A stretch of DNA of 5,231 nt from RGIG4608 sp964413365 (GTDB lineage Bacteria; Bacillota; Clostridia; Oscillospirales; CAG-272): NCBI GenBank assembly GCA_964413365.1, contig CAYPRM010000054.1, positions 1 to 5,231 of the forward strand, read 5' to 3'. How positions within the stretch are numbered: the stretch's first letter is position 1; every line of letters begins with the position of its first letter. The position numbers and the translations under genes are program-made. The notes beneath the pieces are model-generated. The model was given only the letters and a program-made list of their open reading frames with translations, was not told the origin of the DNA and did no database searches. This document shows positions 1-5,191 of the stretch, piece by piece.

Positions 1-55
1 AAGATGCTTATAAGGGGATCGGCAAAGGCATACGCCGTCACGCCGAGCACGATGC
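1..55. repeat. 55-bp exact direct repeat, copy 1 (window edge)
   Basis: Bases 1-55 match 384-438 base for base in the same orientation. The match stops at base 55: copy 1 continues with a T run leading to the MATE stop codon, while copy 2 continues inside the MATE gene. It lies just past the MATE stop and is not in the MATE reading frame. No gene of its own is visible here. The fragment probably replaces the true sequence downstream of the transporter, either through an assembly branch at a 55-base k-mer or through a real partial duplication reaching beyond the window. Confidence 0.95.
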
Positions 56-58
56 TTT

Positions 59-1429
59 TTATTGAAGGTCTATCTCTCTGAGCCTTTTTTCTCTCTTATA
101 GCAAATGAAGAACATGAGGTAGAGGGTGAAACTCGTGATGAACCACGATATTGGAAAAACGAGATAGAGCACGCTGATCTCGTGATAGGTCTGAAAAATA
201 GTATATACCCAGACTATTCTGAACACGCACGAGCCGAAGAAGGTTACGAGCAGGGAGTTCAGAGAGTAGCCTATCGAGCGCAAGAGTGCCGAGCCGACGT
301 CCATAAGTCCGCAGAGGAAATACGGGAGTCCGACGATCATAAGTCTGTATCTCGCAACCTCTATGACCTCGGGATTTTTGTTGAAGATGCTTATAAGGGG
401 ATCGGCAAAGGCATACGCCGTCACGCCGAGCACGATGCCGAGCACCGTTACGATGCCTGCACCGCAGAAGCACACTCTTTTCATCCTTCCGAATTTTCTT
501 GCGCCAAAATTCTGCGAGCAGAAGGTCAGGCAGGTGTGGTAGAAGGAGTTGAGTATATTATATATGTAGGAATCGACGTTCATCGCGGCGACGTTTGCAT
601 TGACCGCGATAGGTCCGAGCGAATTATATCCCGACTGCAGGAGCATATTGGAGACCGAGAAGAGCGAGCCCTGTATCCCTGCAGGAAGTCCGACCTTGAT
701 GAGCTGAACGAGCACGGAGCGGTCGATGCCGAGCTTTCTGAAATCGAGCCTACACTCGTCCTTGAGCTTTGTCATATGGACGATTATGAGTATCGCCGAG
801 ATGAGCTGTGAAACTATGGTCGCTATCGCAACTCCCTCGACTCCCATTCCAAATCCGACAACGGAGACGAAGTTGAGGATTATATTTATCACGCCGCCGA
901 CCATTGAGAACATCAGTGGACGCACCGTATCTCCCCTCGAGCGCAATATGCCCGAGAAGAAGTTATATGTGATATTCCCTATCGAGCCCCAGAAGTATAT
1001 CTTGACGTAGAGCGTTGCGCCGTCGATGAATTCGCTTGGGGTATTCATAAGGTGAAGGAGGGGGACGGCGATGATATTACCTATCAGCGTTACCACCGCG
1101 CCGAGGAATATGGCGAGGCAGAAGGCGGTATGGACGATCCTTGAGGATTTTTCCTTATTCCCTGCTCCGAGGCTCTGCGCAAGTGCGACCGAAACACCTG
1201 CTCCGAGTCCTATGAATATGCCGAGTATCATATTTATCAGCGAGCCCGTACAACCGACCGATCCGAGGGCGTTTTCATCGGCACAGAAGTTGCCGACGAC
1301 GTACATATCCGCAGAATTGTAAAAAAGCTGCAGGACGTTCGTAAACATTATCGGCAGGGCGTATTTTATCATATTGGGCAATATCCGCCCTTCAGTTATG
1401 CTTATATTCTTCTTTGAAAACAGGGACAA
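59..1429 (-). CDS. MATE family multidrug/metabolite efflux transporter
   Basis: This is an integral-membrane antiporter of the MATE (NorM/DinF-type) family, which exports cationic drugs or metabolites using a Na+ or H+ gradient. The 456 residues fit the usual length and 12-helix pattern, arranged as two related halves (about residues 17-220 and 240-445). Family-like features are the N-terminal PIMFTNVLQLFYNSAD segment (26-41), GLGAGVSVALAQ (74-85), LRSRGDTVRP at 162-171, SQNFGARKFGRMKR at 305-318, and LLRSIGYS at 382-389. The start is TTG (minus strand, 1427-1429), chosen because AGGAAG lies 7 bases upstream (1437-1442) and an in-frame TAG closes the frame further upstream. It appears to be monocistronic from its own promoter at 1464-1492, behind the terminator of the zinc-ribbon gene. 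The TAA stop (59-61) lies 3 bases from a suspicious repeat edge, so anything downstream is unreliable. Family assignment is firm; the substrate is unknown. Confidence 0.93.
   Translation of the reverse strand: MSLFSKKNISITEGRILPNMIKYALPIMFTNVLQLFYNSADMYVVGNFCADENALGSVGCTGSLINMILGIFIGLGAGVSVALAQSLGAGNKEKSSRIVHTAFCLAIFLGAVVTLIGNIIAVPLLHLMNTPSEFIDGATLYVKIYFWGSIGNITYNFFSGILRSRGDTVRPLMFSMVGGVINIILNFVSVVGFGMGVEGVAIATIVSQLISAILIIVHMTKLKDECRLDFRKLGIDRSVLVQLIKVGLPAGIQGSLFSVSNMLLQSGYNSLGPIAVNANVAAMNVDSYIYNILNSFYHTCLTFCSQNFGARKFGRMKRVCFCGAGIVTVLGIVLGVTAYAFADPLISIFNKNPEVIEVARYRLMIVGLPYFLCGLMDVGSALLRSIGYSLNSLLVTFFGSCVFRIVWVYTIFQTYHEISVLYLVFPISWFITSFTLYLMFFICYKREKRLREIDLQ
384..438. repeat. 55-bp exact direct repeat, copy 2 (inside MATE gene)
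   Basis: This is the internal, natural-looking copy of the repeat at 1-55. It encodes roughly residues 331-349 of the MATE transporter, a membrane segment in the second half, in an uninterrupted reading frame. It is therefore the parental copy, and copy 1 at the window edge is the misplaced one. Confidence 0.95.
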
Positions 1430-1436
1430 TCTCTCA

Positions 1437-1442
1437 CTTCCT
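1437..1442 (-). promoter_or_regulatory. Ribosome binding site deciding the TTG start of the MATE gene
   Basis: The minus strand reads AGGAAG followed by 7 bases and then TTG at 1427-1429. There is no in-frame ATG between this site and the upstream in-frame TAG, and the nearby ATG in GGTAAATGCG is out of frame. TTG is therefore the best start. Confidence 0.7.
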
Positions 1443-1463
1443 CTCGCATTTACCAGCTATAAT

Positions 1464-1492
1464 ACTATAACACATTAGCAGGTTTTTTTCAA
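1464..1492 (-). promoter_or_regulatory. Sigma-A-type promoter for the MATE gene
   Basis: On the minus strand, TTGAAA (1487-1492) is followed by a 17-base spacer and TATAGT (1464-1469). Initiation would fall near 1457, giving a leader of roughly 28 bases that contains the SD. It lies between the upstream gene's terminator and the TTG start. Confidence 0.7.
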
Positions 1493-1540
1493 CTGCATTT
1501 TTCAACATTTTTTATATCCCAAAACGCCTTTTTTCTATGC

Positions 1541-1569
1541 AAAAAGCAAGGGACGTTATCCCTTGCTTT
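1541..1569 (-). terminator. Rho-independent terminator after the zinc-ribbon gene
   Basis: A perfect 11-bp stem (arms 1543-1553 and 1559-1569, AAAGCAAGGGA on one side) closes a 5-base loop. On the minus strand it runs into a T tract at 1541-1545. It lies about 43 bases past the zinc-ribbon stop codon and upstream of the MATE promoter, so it separates the two transcription units. The plus-strand side has only a weak T tract, and no plus-strand gene ends here. Confidence 0.85.
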
Positions 1570-1611
1570 ATAAGAAAACTCTAAATATTATATATATTAT
1601 TAAAATGTATA

Positions 1612-1929
1612 TCAATCTCTAGGCTGTCTTCTCTTTGCGAAGCATGCACTGCAATAAACAGGTCTGTCTTCAGAGGGCTGGAAGGTAACCTTAGCCTCAC
1701 CGCCGCACTCCGAGCAGGTTACCGTGAAATACTCACGGGGCTCTCTCTGAGCGTTCTTCTTGGCGTCACGGCATGCCTTGCAAGCCTTGGGCTTATTCAA
1801 AAAGCCCTTCTCCTTGTAGAATGCCTGCTCACCCGCGGTAAACACGAACTCCTTACCGCAATCCTTGCAGACGAGCGTTTCATCCTGAAACTCCGTTACT
1901 TCTACAGCTTTTTCTTCGTTCTCGTACAT
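1612..1929 (-). CDS. Double zinc-ribbon (CxxC) small protein, function unknown
   Basis: This 105-residue soluble protein carries two tandem four-cysteine zinc-binding motifs. The first is C21-x2-C24-x25-C50-x2-C53, including GKEFVFTAGEQAFYKEKGF and a CKACR end, which resembles the 'probable zinc-ribbon' family (zf-trcl). The second is C72-x2-C75-x17-C93-x2-C96, containing FQPSEDRPVYC, and fits the CxxC-x17-CxxC domain. All eight cysteines are present, so both sites should bind metal. The N-terminus is acidic and the C-terminus basic (KRRQPRD). The start is ATG with GAGGA 7 bases upstream (1937-1941). The gene lies 96 bases downstream of the SigH-like gene on the same strand with a terminator behind it, and I found no convincing promoter in that gap, so co-transcription is likely. 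Such proteins are widespread in Clostridia with no established function; nucleic-acid or ribosome contact is only a guess. Confidence 0.9.
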   Translation of the reverse strand: MYENEEKAVEVTEFQDETLVCKDCGKEFVFTAGEQAFYKEKGFLNKPKACKACRDAKKNAQREPREYFTVTCSECGGEAKVTFQPSEDRPVYCSACFAKRRQPRD

Positions 1930-2025
1930 TGGTTTGTCCTCACTTTGATGGATTTTTTATTGCCCACGACGGATTCTGACCGACATCTCTCATGCAGAGC
2001 GCTTTTATTAAGCTAAATGGGTATA

Positions 2026-2619
2026 TCAGTCGGCTCTGAAATGAGCCCTTAGCTTCTTTCTGATCCTGAAAAGAGCGTTATCGACCGATTTCTCACTCGA
2101 GCTCAGCATTTGCGCAATGTCGTGCGTGGAGCAGCCGTTGAGGTGGTGTGTCCAGACCTCGTTCTCGTAGGGGGAGAGGGTGCGCTCGATCTGTCTGTCA
2201 AGCTCCTCCTCGCTCTCTCGCATCTCGACGATCCTCGGCGGCTCGGCGGTGGGATCGGAGATATTATTCATCGTCTCCTCGTCCACAAGCTCCTCGCGAC
2301 TCCTCTTGACCATGGCTCGCTTATACGAAGCCATGCTATTGACCACGCAGATCCTAGCATAAAGACCGAACTCCACGTCCTCCTGCTCACGCCTGAAGCT
2401 GATTATCGCCCTATAAAAGGCGACGAGCTGCTCCTGCCTGAGATCCTCGATATCCTCACGGGACATCCCTTCAGTATCATAAGATTTAAGTGCTTTTTTC
2501 AGCATGGGCTCATACATTCTGACGAGGGTGGAGAACGCCTCCGGATCGCCCGAGGCGGCAAGCTCCAAAAGCCTATCTACCTCTACCTTATTCCTTCTTA
2601 CTTTTCTCTGTCCTCTCAT
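2026..2619 (-). CDS. SigH-like RNA polymerase sigma factor (sigma-70 family)
   Basis: This is an alternative sigma factor that would direct RNA polymerase to a stationary-phase or sporulation-type promoter set. Its 197 residues compare with about 218 in Bacillus subtilis SigH. Region 2 spans about 15-105: the core-binding helix DLRQEQLVAFYRAIISFR (59-76) and the -10-binding part FGLYARICVVNSMASYKR (84-101). Region 4 spans about 148-193: LSPYENEVWTHHLNG, a helix-turn-helix around STHDIAQML, then KSVDNALFRIRKKL (177-190). The KS[VI]DNAL-R-KKL ending is typical of the SigH group. An acidic linker (107-146) joins the two. The ATG start is used although its SD is poor (GCGGACGGTCAGAA before ATG). 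A perfect-consensus promoter sits 40-68 bases upstream. The zinc-ribbon gene follows. The B. subtilis sigH neighbours (secE, rpmG) are absent, so it may be a SigH paralogue rather than the true orthologue. Confidence 0.9.
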   Translation of the reverse strand: MRGQRKVRRNKVEVDRLLELAASGDPEAFSTLVRMYEPMLKKALKSYDTEGMSREDIEDLRQEQLVAFYRAIISFRREQEDVEFGLYARICVVNSMASYKRAMVKRSREELVDEETMNNISDPTAEPPRIVEMRESEEELDRQIERTLSPYENEVWTHHLNGCSTHDIAQMLSSSEKSVDNALFRIRKKLRAHFRAD

Positions 2620-2658
2620 TTCTGACCGTCCGCTAATAAAAACAACTTTCTGAATACC

Positions 2659-2687
2659 ATTATACTACATTCATTTTGAATTGTCAA
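2659..2687 (-). promoter_or_regulatory. Perfect-consensus sigma-A promoter for the SigH-like gene
   Basis: On the minus strand, TTGACA (2682-2687) is followed by exactly 17 bases and TATAAT (2659-2664). Both hexamers match the vegetative consensus fully. AT-rich DNA continues upstream (about 2690-2755) and could act as an UP element. Initiation is expected near 2652, leaving a leader of about 33 bases. Confidence 0.9.
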
Positions 2688-2718
2688 CAGAATTTTGTCG
2701 AAAATTATGAAATATTTA

Positions 2719-2748
2719 TAATTTTATGATAAAAATTATATAAAATTA
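2719..2748. other. AT-only inverted repeat between the DUF4364 and sigma genes
   Basis: TAATTTTAT (2719-2727) and ATAAAATTA (2740-2748) form a perfect 9-bp inverted repeat around a 12-base AT-rich loop. It lies in a run of nearly pure A/T just after the DUF4364 stop and upstream of the sigma-factor promoter. It contains no G or C, so it is a poor intrinsic terminator. It could be a protein-binding site, an UP-like element, or chance in AT-rich DNA. No better terminator is visible for the DUF4364 gene. Confidence 0.3.
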
Positions 2749-2768
2749 CTAAAACGTTCAGGGCTTTA

Positions 2769-3323
2769 TCAATCCAAAAGGTAATTTACGTTTCCTGCAA
2801 GCAGGGCGAGCGTCGCTCTGTATATTCCCTCGGGGCGGCTGAGGAAATTTTCCCTCATCGCCTCCGCTCTCTGGAGGGTGTCGAGCACGACGGATGTTCT
2901 GAATATCACCTCGCGCTGCTCGAGCATCATGCACACGAGCTCGTACACTCCGCCGTCGACCTTATTTATCTCCGTCTTTACCTCGATGCCACGCTTCTTG
3001 AAATCAAGATAGCGGAGCGCCGCGGACAGGCTCTTATCAAGTATGGAACGCAATATATCGGAATTGAGCTCACGCGCAACGCATCTTCCCTTCTCCGACA
3101 CTGCATAAAGAGGGTATCTCTCATCCTCGCCCTTGAGCTCGATTATCAGCGACGATTTGAGCATTTCATTGAAGCTCTCCGCAAAATCGAGGTACATAAC
3201 GTAGTCCGTCTGCATCACGATATCGTTGAGTGTCGCATAATCGAGGGGGTAATTTATATTCTCCATAAGATAGAGCACGAATATCTTTACATTTCTTTTA
3301 CTTCCTATAACGCTTGAAGCCAT
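2769..3323 (-). CDS. DUF4364 family protein (winged-helix-like)
   Basis: This 184-residue soluble protein resembles the Firmicute DUF4364 family in length and layout. The N-terminal part (about 12-85) reads as a winged helix: KIFVLYLMENINYPLDYATLNDIVM (13-37) as the first helices, SFNEMLKSSLIIELKG (50-65) as the recognition region, and the wing YPLYAVSEKGRCVA (70-83), where 'YxxSEKG' is typical of winged-helix regulators. The C-terminal half (about 110-184) alternates strands and helices and may mediate dimerisation or sensing. The start is ATG with AAGGAG 10 bases upstream (3334-3339). It is divergent from hom across a shared 172-base promoter region, so autoregulation or control of hom is conceivable but not shown. 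A role in DNA binding is inferred from the fold; the biological function is unknown. Confidence 0.82.
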   Translation of the reverse strand: MASSVIGSKRNVKIFVLYLMENINYPLDYATLNDIVMQTDYVMYLDFAESFNEMLKSSLIIELKGEDERYPLYAVSEKGRCVARELNSDILRSILDKSLSAALRYLDFKKRGIEVKTEINKVDGGVYELVCMMLEQREVIFRTSVVLDTLQRAEAMRENFLSRPEGIYRATLALLAGNVNYLLD

Positions 3324-3333
3324 AATTACAGAT

Positions 3334-3339
3334 CTCCTT
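3334..3339 (-). promoter_or_regulatory. Ribosome binding site of the DUF4364 gene
   Basis: AAGGAG on the minus strand lies 10 bases before the ATG at 3321-3323. The spacing is slightly long, but the site is a strong match and supports that start. Confidence 0.7.
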
Positions 3340-3376
3340 TTTTACCGCTTGGGTATGTATATATTCTATCATATAT

Positions 3377-3404
3377 ATTTTATCATATTTTCGCTTTTTT
3401 TCAA
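3377..3404 (-). promoter_or_regulatory. Probable promoter for the DUF4364 gene
   Basis: On the minus strand, TTGAAA (3399-3404) is followed by a 16-base spacer and TAAAAT (3377-3382). It would give a leader of about 45-50 bases containing the SD. The surrounding DNA is very AT-rich, so the exact -10 is uncertain. Two direct copies of TATCATAT (3367-3374 and 3381-3388) overlap or flank the -10. Confidence 0.55.
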
Positions 3405-3413
3405 TAGTTTTAT

Positions 3414-3442
3414 TTGCATTTTTGTTAATTTTATGTTATGAT
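3414..3442 (+). promoter_or_regulatory. Probable extended -10 promoter for hom
   Basis: TTGCAT (3414-3419) is followed by 17 bases and TATGAT (3437-3442), with TG one base before the -10 (extended -10 form). Transcription would begin near 3449, leaving a leader of under 50 bases, too short for a T-box or known riboswitch. Its -35 lies about 10 bases from the -35 of the divergent DUF4364 promoter, so the two probably compete for polymerase or share regulators. Confidence 0.6.
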
Positions 3443-3482
3443 TATATCAAGGGCAAAAATTGACCGTATTTTTGTACAGAAT

Positions 3483-3486
3483 GGAG
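3483..3486 (+). promoter_or_regulatory. Ribosome binding site choosing the hom start
   Basis: GGAG lies 9 bases before the ATG at 3496-3498. The in-frame ATG at 3481 and TTG at 3460 lack a comparable SD and would add residues ahead of the natural N-terminus MKRIAILGFGVVG. Confidence 0.65.
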
Positions 3487-3495
3487 ATCGAAAAA

Positions 3496-4677
3496 ATGAA
3501 AAGGATCGCAATACTCGGCTTCGGTGTCGTCGGCAGCGGAGTCGCACAGATAATAGAGGAAAATCGGGGCATACTCACCGAGCGTCTTGGTGAGAGTCTG
3601 GAGATAAAATACATTCTCGACAGGAGGGATCTCTCGGGGACTGCATATGCTGAGAGAGTCGTGAGAGATGCGGACGTAATATTCCGTGATGAGGAGGTCG
3701 ATGCGGTGGTCGAGATGCTCGGCGGCTCGCATCCCGCTTACGAATACACCCGTGCGGCGCTCCTTGCCGGCAAGCACGTCATCACCTCGAACAAGGAGGT
3801 CGTTTCAAAATACGGCGCGGAGCTTCTCATGCTCGCACGCGAGCGTGGTGTCAGATATCTCTTTGAGGCGAGCGTGGGCGGCGGAATACCGATCATTCGC
3901 CCGATAGTGAATGACCTTATATCGAACAATATCACAGAGATCCGCGGAATACTCAACGGAACTACAAATTACATACTCACGATGATGGGTGAGAACGGTG
4001 CGGACTTTGCCTCCGCCCTCTCCGATGCGCAGAGCAAGGGCTATGCCGAGGCAGATCCCACTGCCGACGTTGAGGGCGTCGATGCGGCGCGCAAGATAGC
4101 GATACTCTCCGCTATGTGCTTTGGCAAATGTCCCCCAGCCGACGCTATTCCGAGAGTCGGAATATCCGCCGTCGTGCCCGAGGATATTGCGGCAGCGAGG
4201 GCTCTCGGGTACGAGCTTCGTCTGATCGCGCGTGCCAAAATGCATGACGGGCGGCTCTATGCCTCCGTTTCTCCAACGCTCGTTCCCCTCTCCGATCCTC
4301 TCGCACACGTCAGGGGCGTTTACAACGGAATACTTGCAGAGGCAGATATGTTAGGGCCTGTATTCTTCTCGGGACAGGGTGCAGGAAAGCTCCCGACGGC
4401 AAGTGCGGTCGTTGCCGACATTGCAGATGCGCTCGAGGGCAAGGCAACATCCCCCTCTCCGCTTCTCAGCTGGGAGAACGTTTCCGATACGGATATCGCA
4501 CGGGCGGACGAGCTGTGCTACGACTATTGCATACTTGCACGTGGCAGGATCGAGGGTGCGAGGTATCTCGACACGCTCGGTCTCAGCGTGATATTTACGC
4601 ACGGGCAGTCGATAAGCGAGTGCAGGCATATTGCGGATATGACAGGGTTCAGATACAGCTTATACCCACTAATATAA
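3496..4677 (+). CDS. hom: Homoserine dehydrogenase
   Basis: Cytoplasmic enzyme reducing aspartate-4-semialdehyde to homoserine with NAD(P)H, the branch step to threonine and methionine. The product is 393 residues from the chosen ATG. The Rossmann nucleotide-binding motif is GFGVVGSG (8-15). The SNKE segment (98-101) carries the conserved Lys100. EASVGGGIPIIRP (124-136) and LNGTTNYIL (153-161) follow. The full family signature spans 178-200: GYAEADPTADVEGVDAARK with Glu185, Asp196 and Lys200 matching substrate and catalytic residues. The frame is open upstream to a TTG at 3460, but the 3496 ATG has the SD and starts directly before the first Rossmann strand. After residue 340 only about 53 residues remain, instead of the roughly 80-residue ACT domain of the Bacillus type, and no D-x-PG motif is seen. 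The gene stands alone, with no thrB/thrC next to it, and ends at a terminator. The identification is firm. Confidence 0.96.
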   Translation: MKRIAILGFGVVGSGVAQIIEENRGILTERLGESLEIKYILDRRDLSGTAYAERVVRDADVIFRDEEVDAVVEMLGGSHPAYEYTRAALLAGKHVITSNKEVVSKYGAELLMLARERGVRYLFEASVGGGIPIIRPIVNDLISNNITEIRGILNGTTNYILTMMGENGADFASALSDAQSKGYAEADPTADVEGVDAARKIAILSAMCFGKCPPADAIPRVGISAVVPEDIAAARALGYELRLIARAKMHDGRLYASVSPTLVPLSDPLAHVRGVYNGILAEADMLGPVFFSGQGAGKLPTASAVVADIADALEGKATSPSPLLSWENVSDTDIARADELCYDYCILARGRIEGARYLDTLGLSVIFTHGQSISECRHIADMTGFRYSLYPLI

Positions 4678-4685
4678 TTTCAAAG

Positions 4686-4710
4686 CAAAAAAAGCCTATG
4701 GCTTTTTTTG
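4686..4710. terminator. Bidirectional intrinsic terminator between hom and the symporter fragment
   Basis: CAAAAAAAGCC (4686-4696) and its perfect complement (4700-4710) form an 11-bp stem with a 3-base TAT loop. On the plus strand it ends in seven T; the minus strand has the same structure by symmetry. It starts 9 bases after the hom stop and ends one base before the stop codon of the convergent symporter fragment, so it can serve both genes. Confidence 0.88.
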
Positions 4711-4711
4711 T

Positions 4712-5191
4712 TTATGGGGAAAATGTGGATCTGATGATATCGTCTTTCATAAGAAGGAGGATGGGGAGGTTCATAAGCGTCATGCAACCAACGGCAAGGT
4801 CGGCGATCTGCCAAGCTACGTCAAGCCGTGTGCACGCTCCGACAAGGACGAAGGCGCAGAGCAGTATATAATACGCCCTCTGCCCTCTCGTGCCTCCGCC
4901 GAGGCGAATGACACATTCCCTGCCGTAATAGCCCCAGCAGATTATAGTAGCGAAGGCGAAAAGTAGCACAAAGACGCAGAGTGCCACGCCGCCTCCATCT
5001 CCGAGCGTTCGCTCAAAGGAGAGGGCGACCGCACTCATCGGGCTGATGCCGCTGATCAACACATCCTCGCCCACAAGGAGCACGACGAGAGCCGTCATTG
5101 TACAGACTACTATCGTATCAACAAAGACCTCGACTATTCCAAGCACACCCTGCGACCGCGGCTCGGCTGTGGCGGAGGAGGGGAGCGCCAT
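4712..5191 (-). CDS. Sodium:alanine symporter (AGCS family), C-terminal fragment
   Basis: The reading frame encodes the C-terminal third of an AGCS Na+/alanine-glycine symporter, a membrane protein normally about 450-480 residues long. Family features, counted from the Met at 5191, are QGVLGIVEVFVDTIVVCTMTAL (14-35), FAFATIICWGYYG (78-90) and W-x2-AD-x3-G-x5-N (127-141). Membrane segments lie at about 16-40, 68-87, 105-121 and 130-148. The N-terminal two thirds, including the FSNEAG-type signature that precedes this region, is missing. The frame stays open to the window end, but residues before about position 5 no longer resemble the family. The Met at 5191 is probably not a true start: no family-like start is expected here, and the plus strand at that point encodes a PadR-like regulator. 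Either the gene was truncated by a rearrangement or the assembly joins two loci. The TAA stop (4712-4714) touches the shared terminator. Confidence 0.85.
   Translation of the reverse strand: MALPSSATAEPRSQGVLGIVEVFVDTIVVCTMTALVVLLVGEDVLISGISPMSAVALSFERTLGDGGGVALCVFVLLFAFATIICWGYYGRECVIRLGGGTRGQRAYYILLCAFVLVGACTRLDVAWQIADLAVGCMTLMNLPILLLMKDDIIRSTFSP
5176..5181 (+). promoter_or_regulatory. Ribosome binding site of the PadR-like gene
   Basis: AGGAGG lies 8 bases before the plus-strand ATG at 5190-5192, a near-ideal SD. The same bases read on the minus strand as Ser/Pro codons at the edge of the symporter homology. Confidence 0.6.

Noticed and set aside
62..811. 249-codon plus-strand open frame antisense to the MATE gene
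   Set aside because: It is an antisense shadow of a clear membrane transporter. It starts at TTG, has a strongly charged low-complexity composition, and has no SD or recognisable motif.
1570..1611. AT-rich near-palindromic stretch after the zinc-ribbon stop
   Set aside because: It is alternating A/T sequence with only imperfect symmetry. The GC-containing hairpin at 1541-1569 explains termination better.
1930..2025. A possible SigH-type or vegetative promoter before the zinc-ribbon gene
   Set aside because: GTCAGAAT resembles part of a SigH -10, but no AGGAWWW-like element lies at the right distance, and no -35/-10 pair with proper spacing was found. The imperfect palindrome CTCTGCATGAGAG is too short and lacks a T tract for a terminator.
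2110..2625. 171-codon plus-strand open frame antisense to the sigma factor
   Set aside because: It covers the well-supported SigH-like gene on the other strand and has no RBS or family-like motif, so it is a by-product of codon usage.
3460..3495. Upstream TTG (3460) or ATG (3481) as start of hom
   Set aside because: The frame is open, but neither has a good SD. The ATG at 3496 has GGAG at 9 bases and begins directly with the Rossmann strand MKRIAILGFG.
3449..3495. T-box, riboswitch or leader peptide controlling hom
   Set aside because: The predicted leader is under 50 bases, with no stem-loop/antiterminator pair and no Thr/Met-rich small frame.
3805..4308. 167-codon minus-strand open frame inside hom
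   Set aside because: hom carries a complete catalytic signature over this stretch. The antisense frame has no recognisable domain or start signal.
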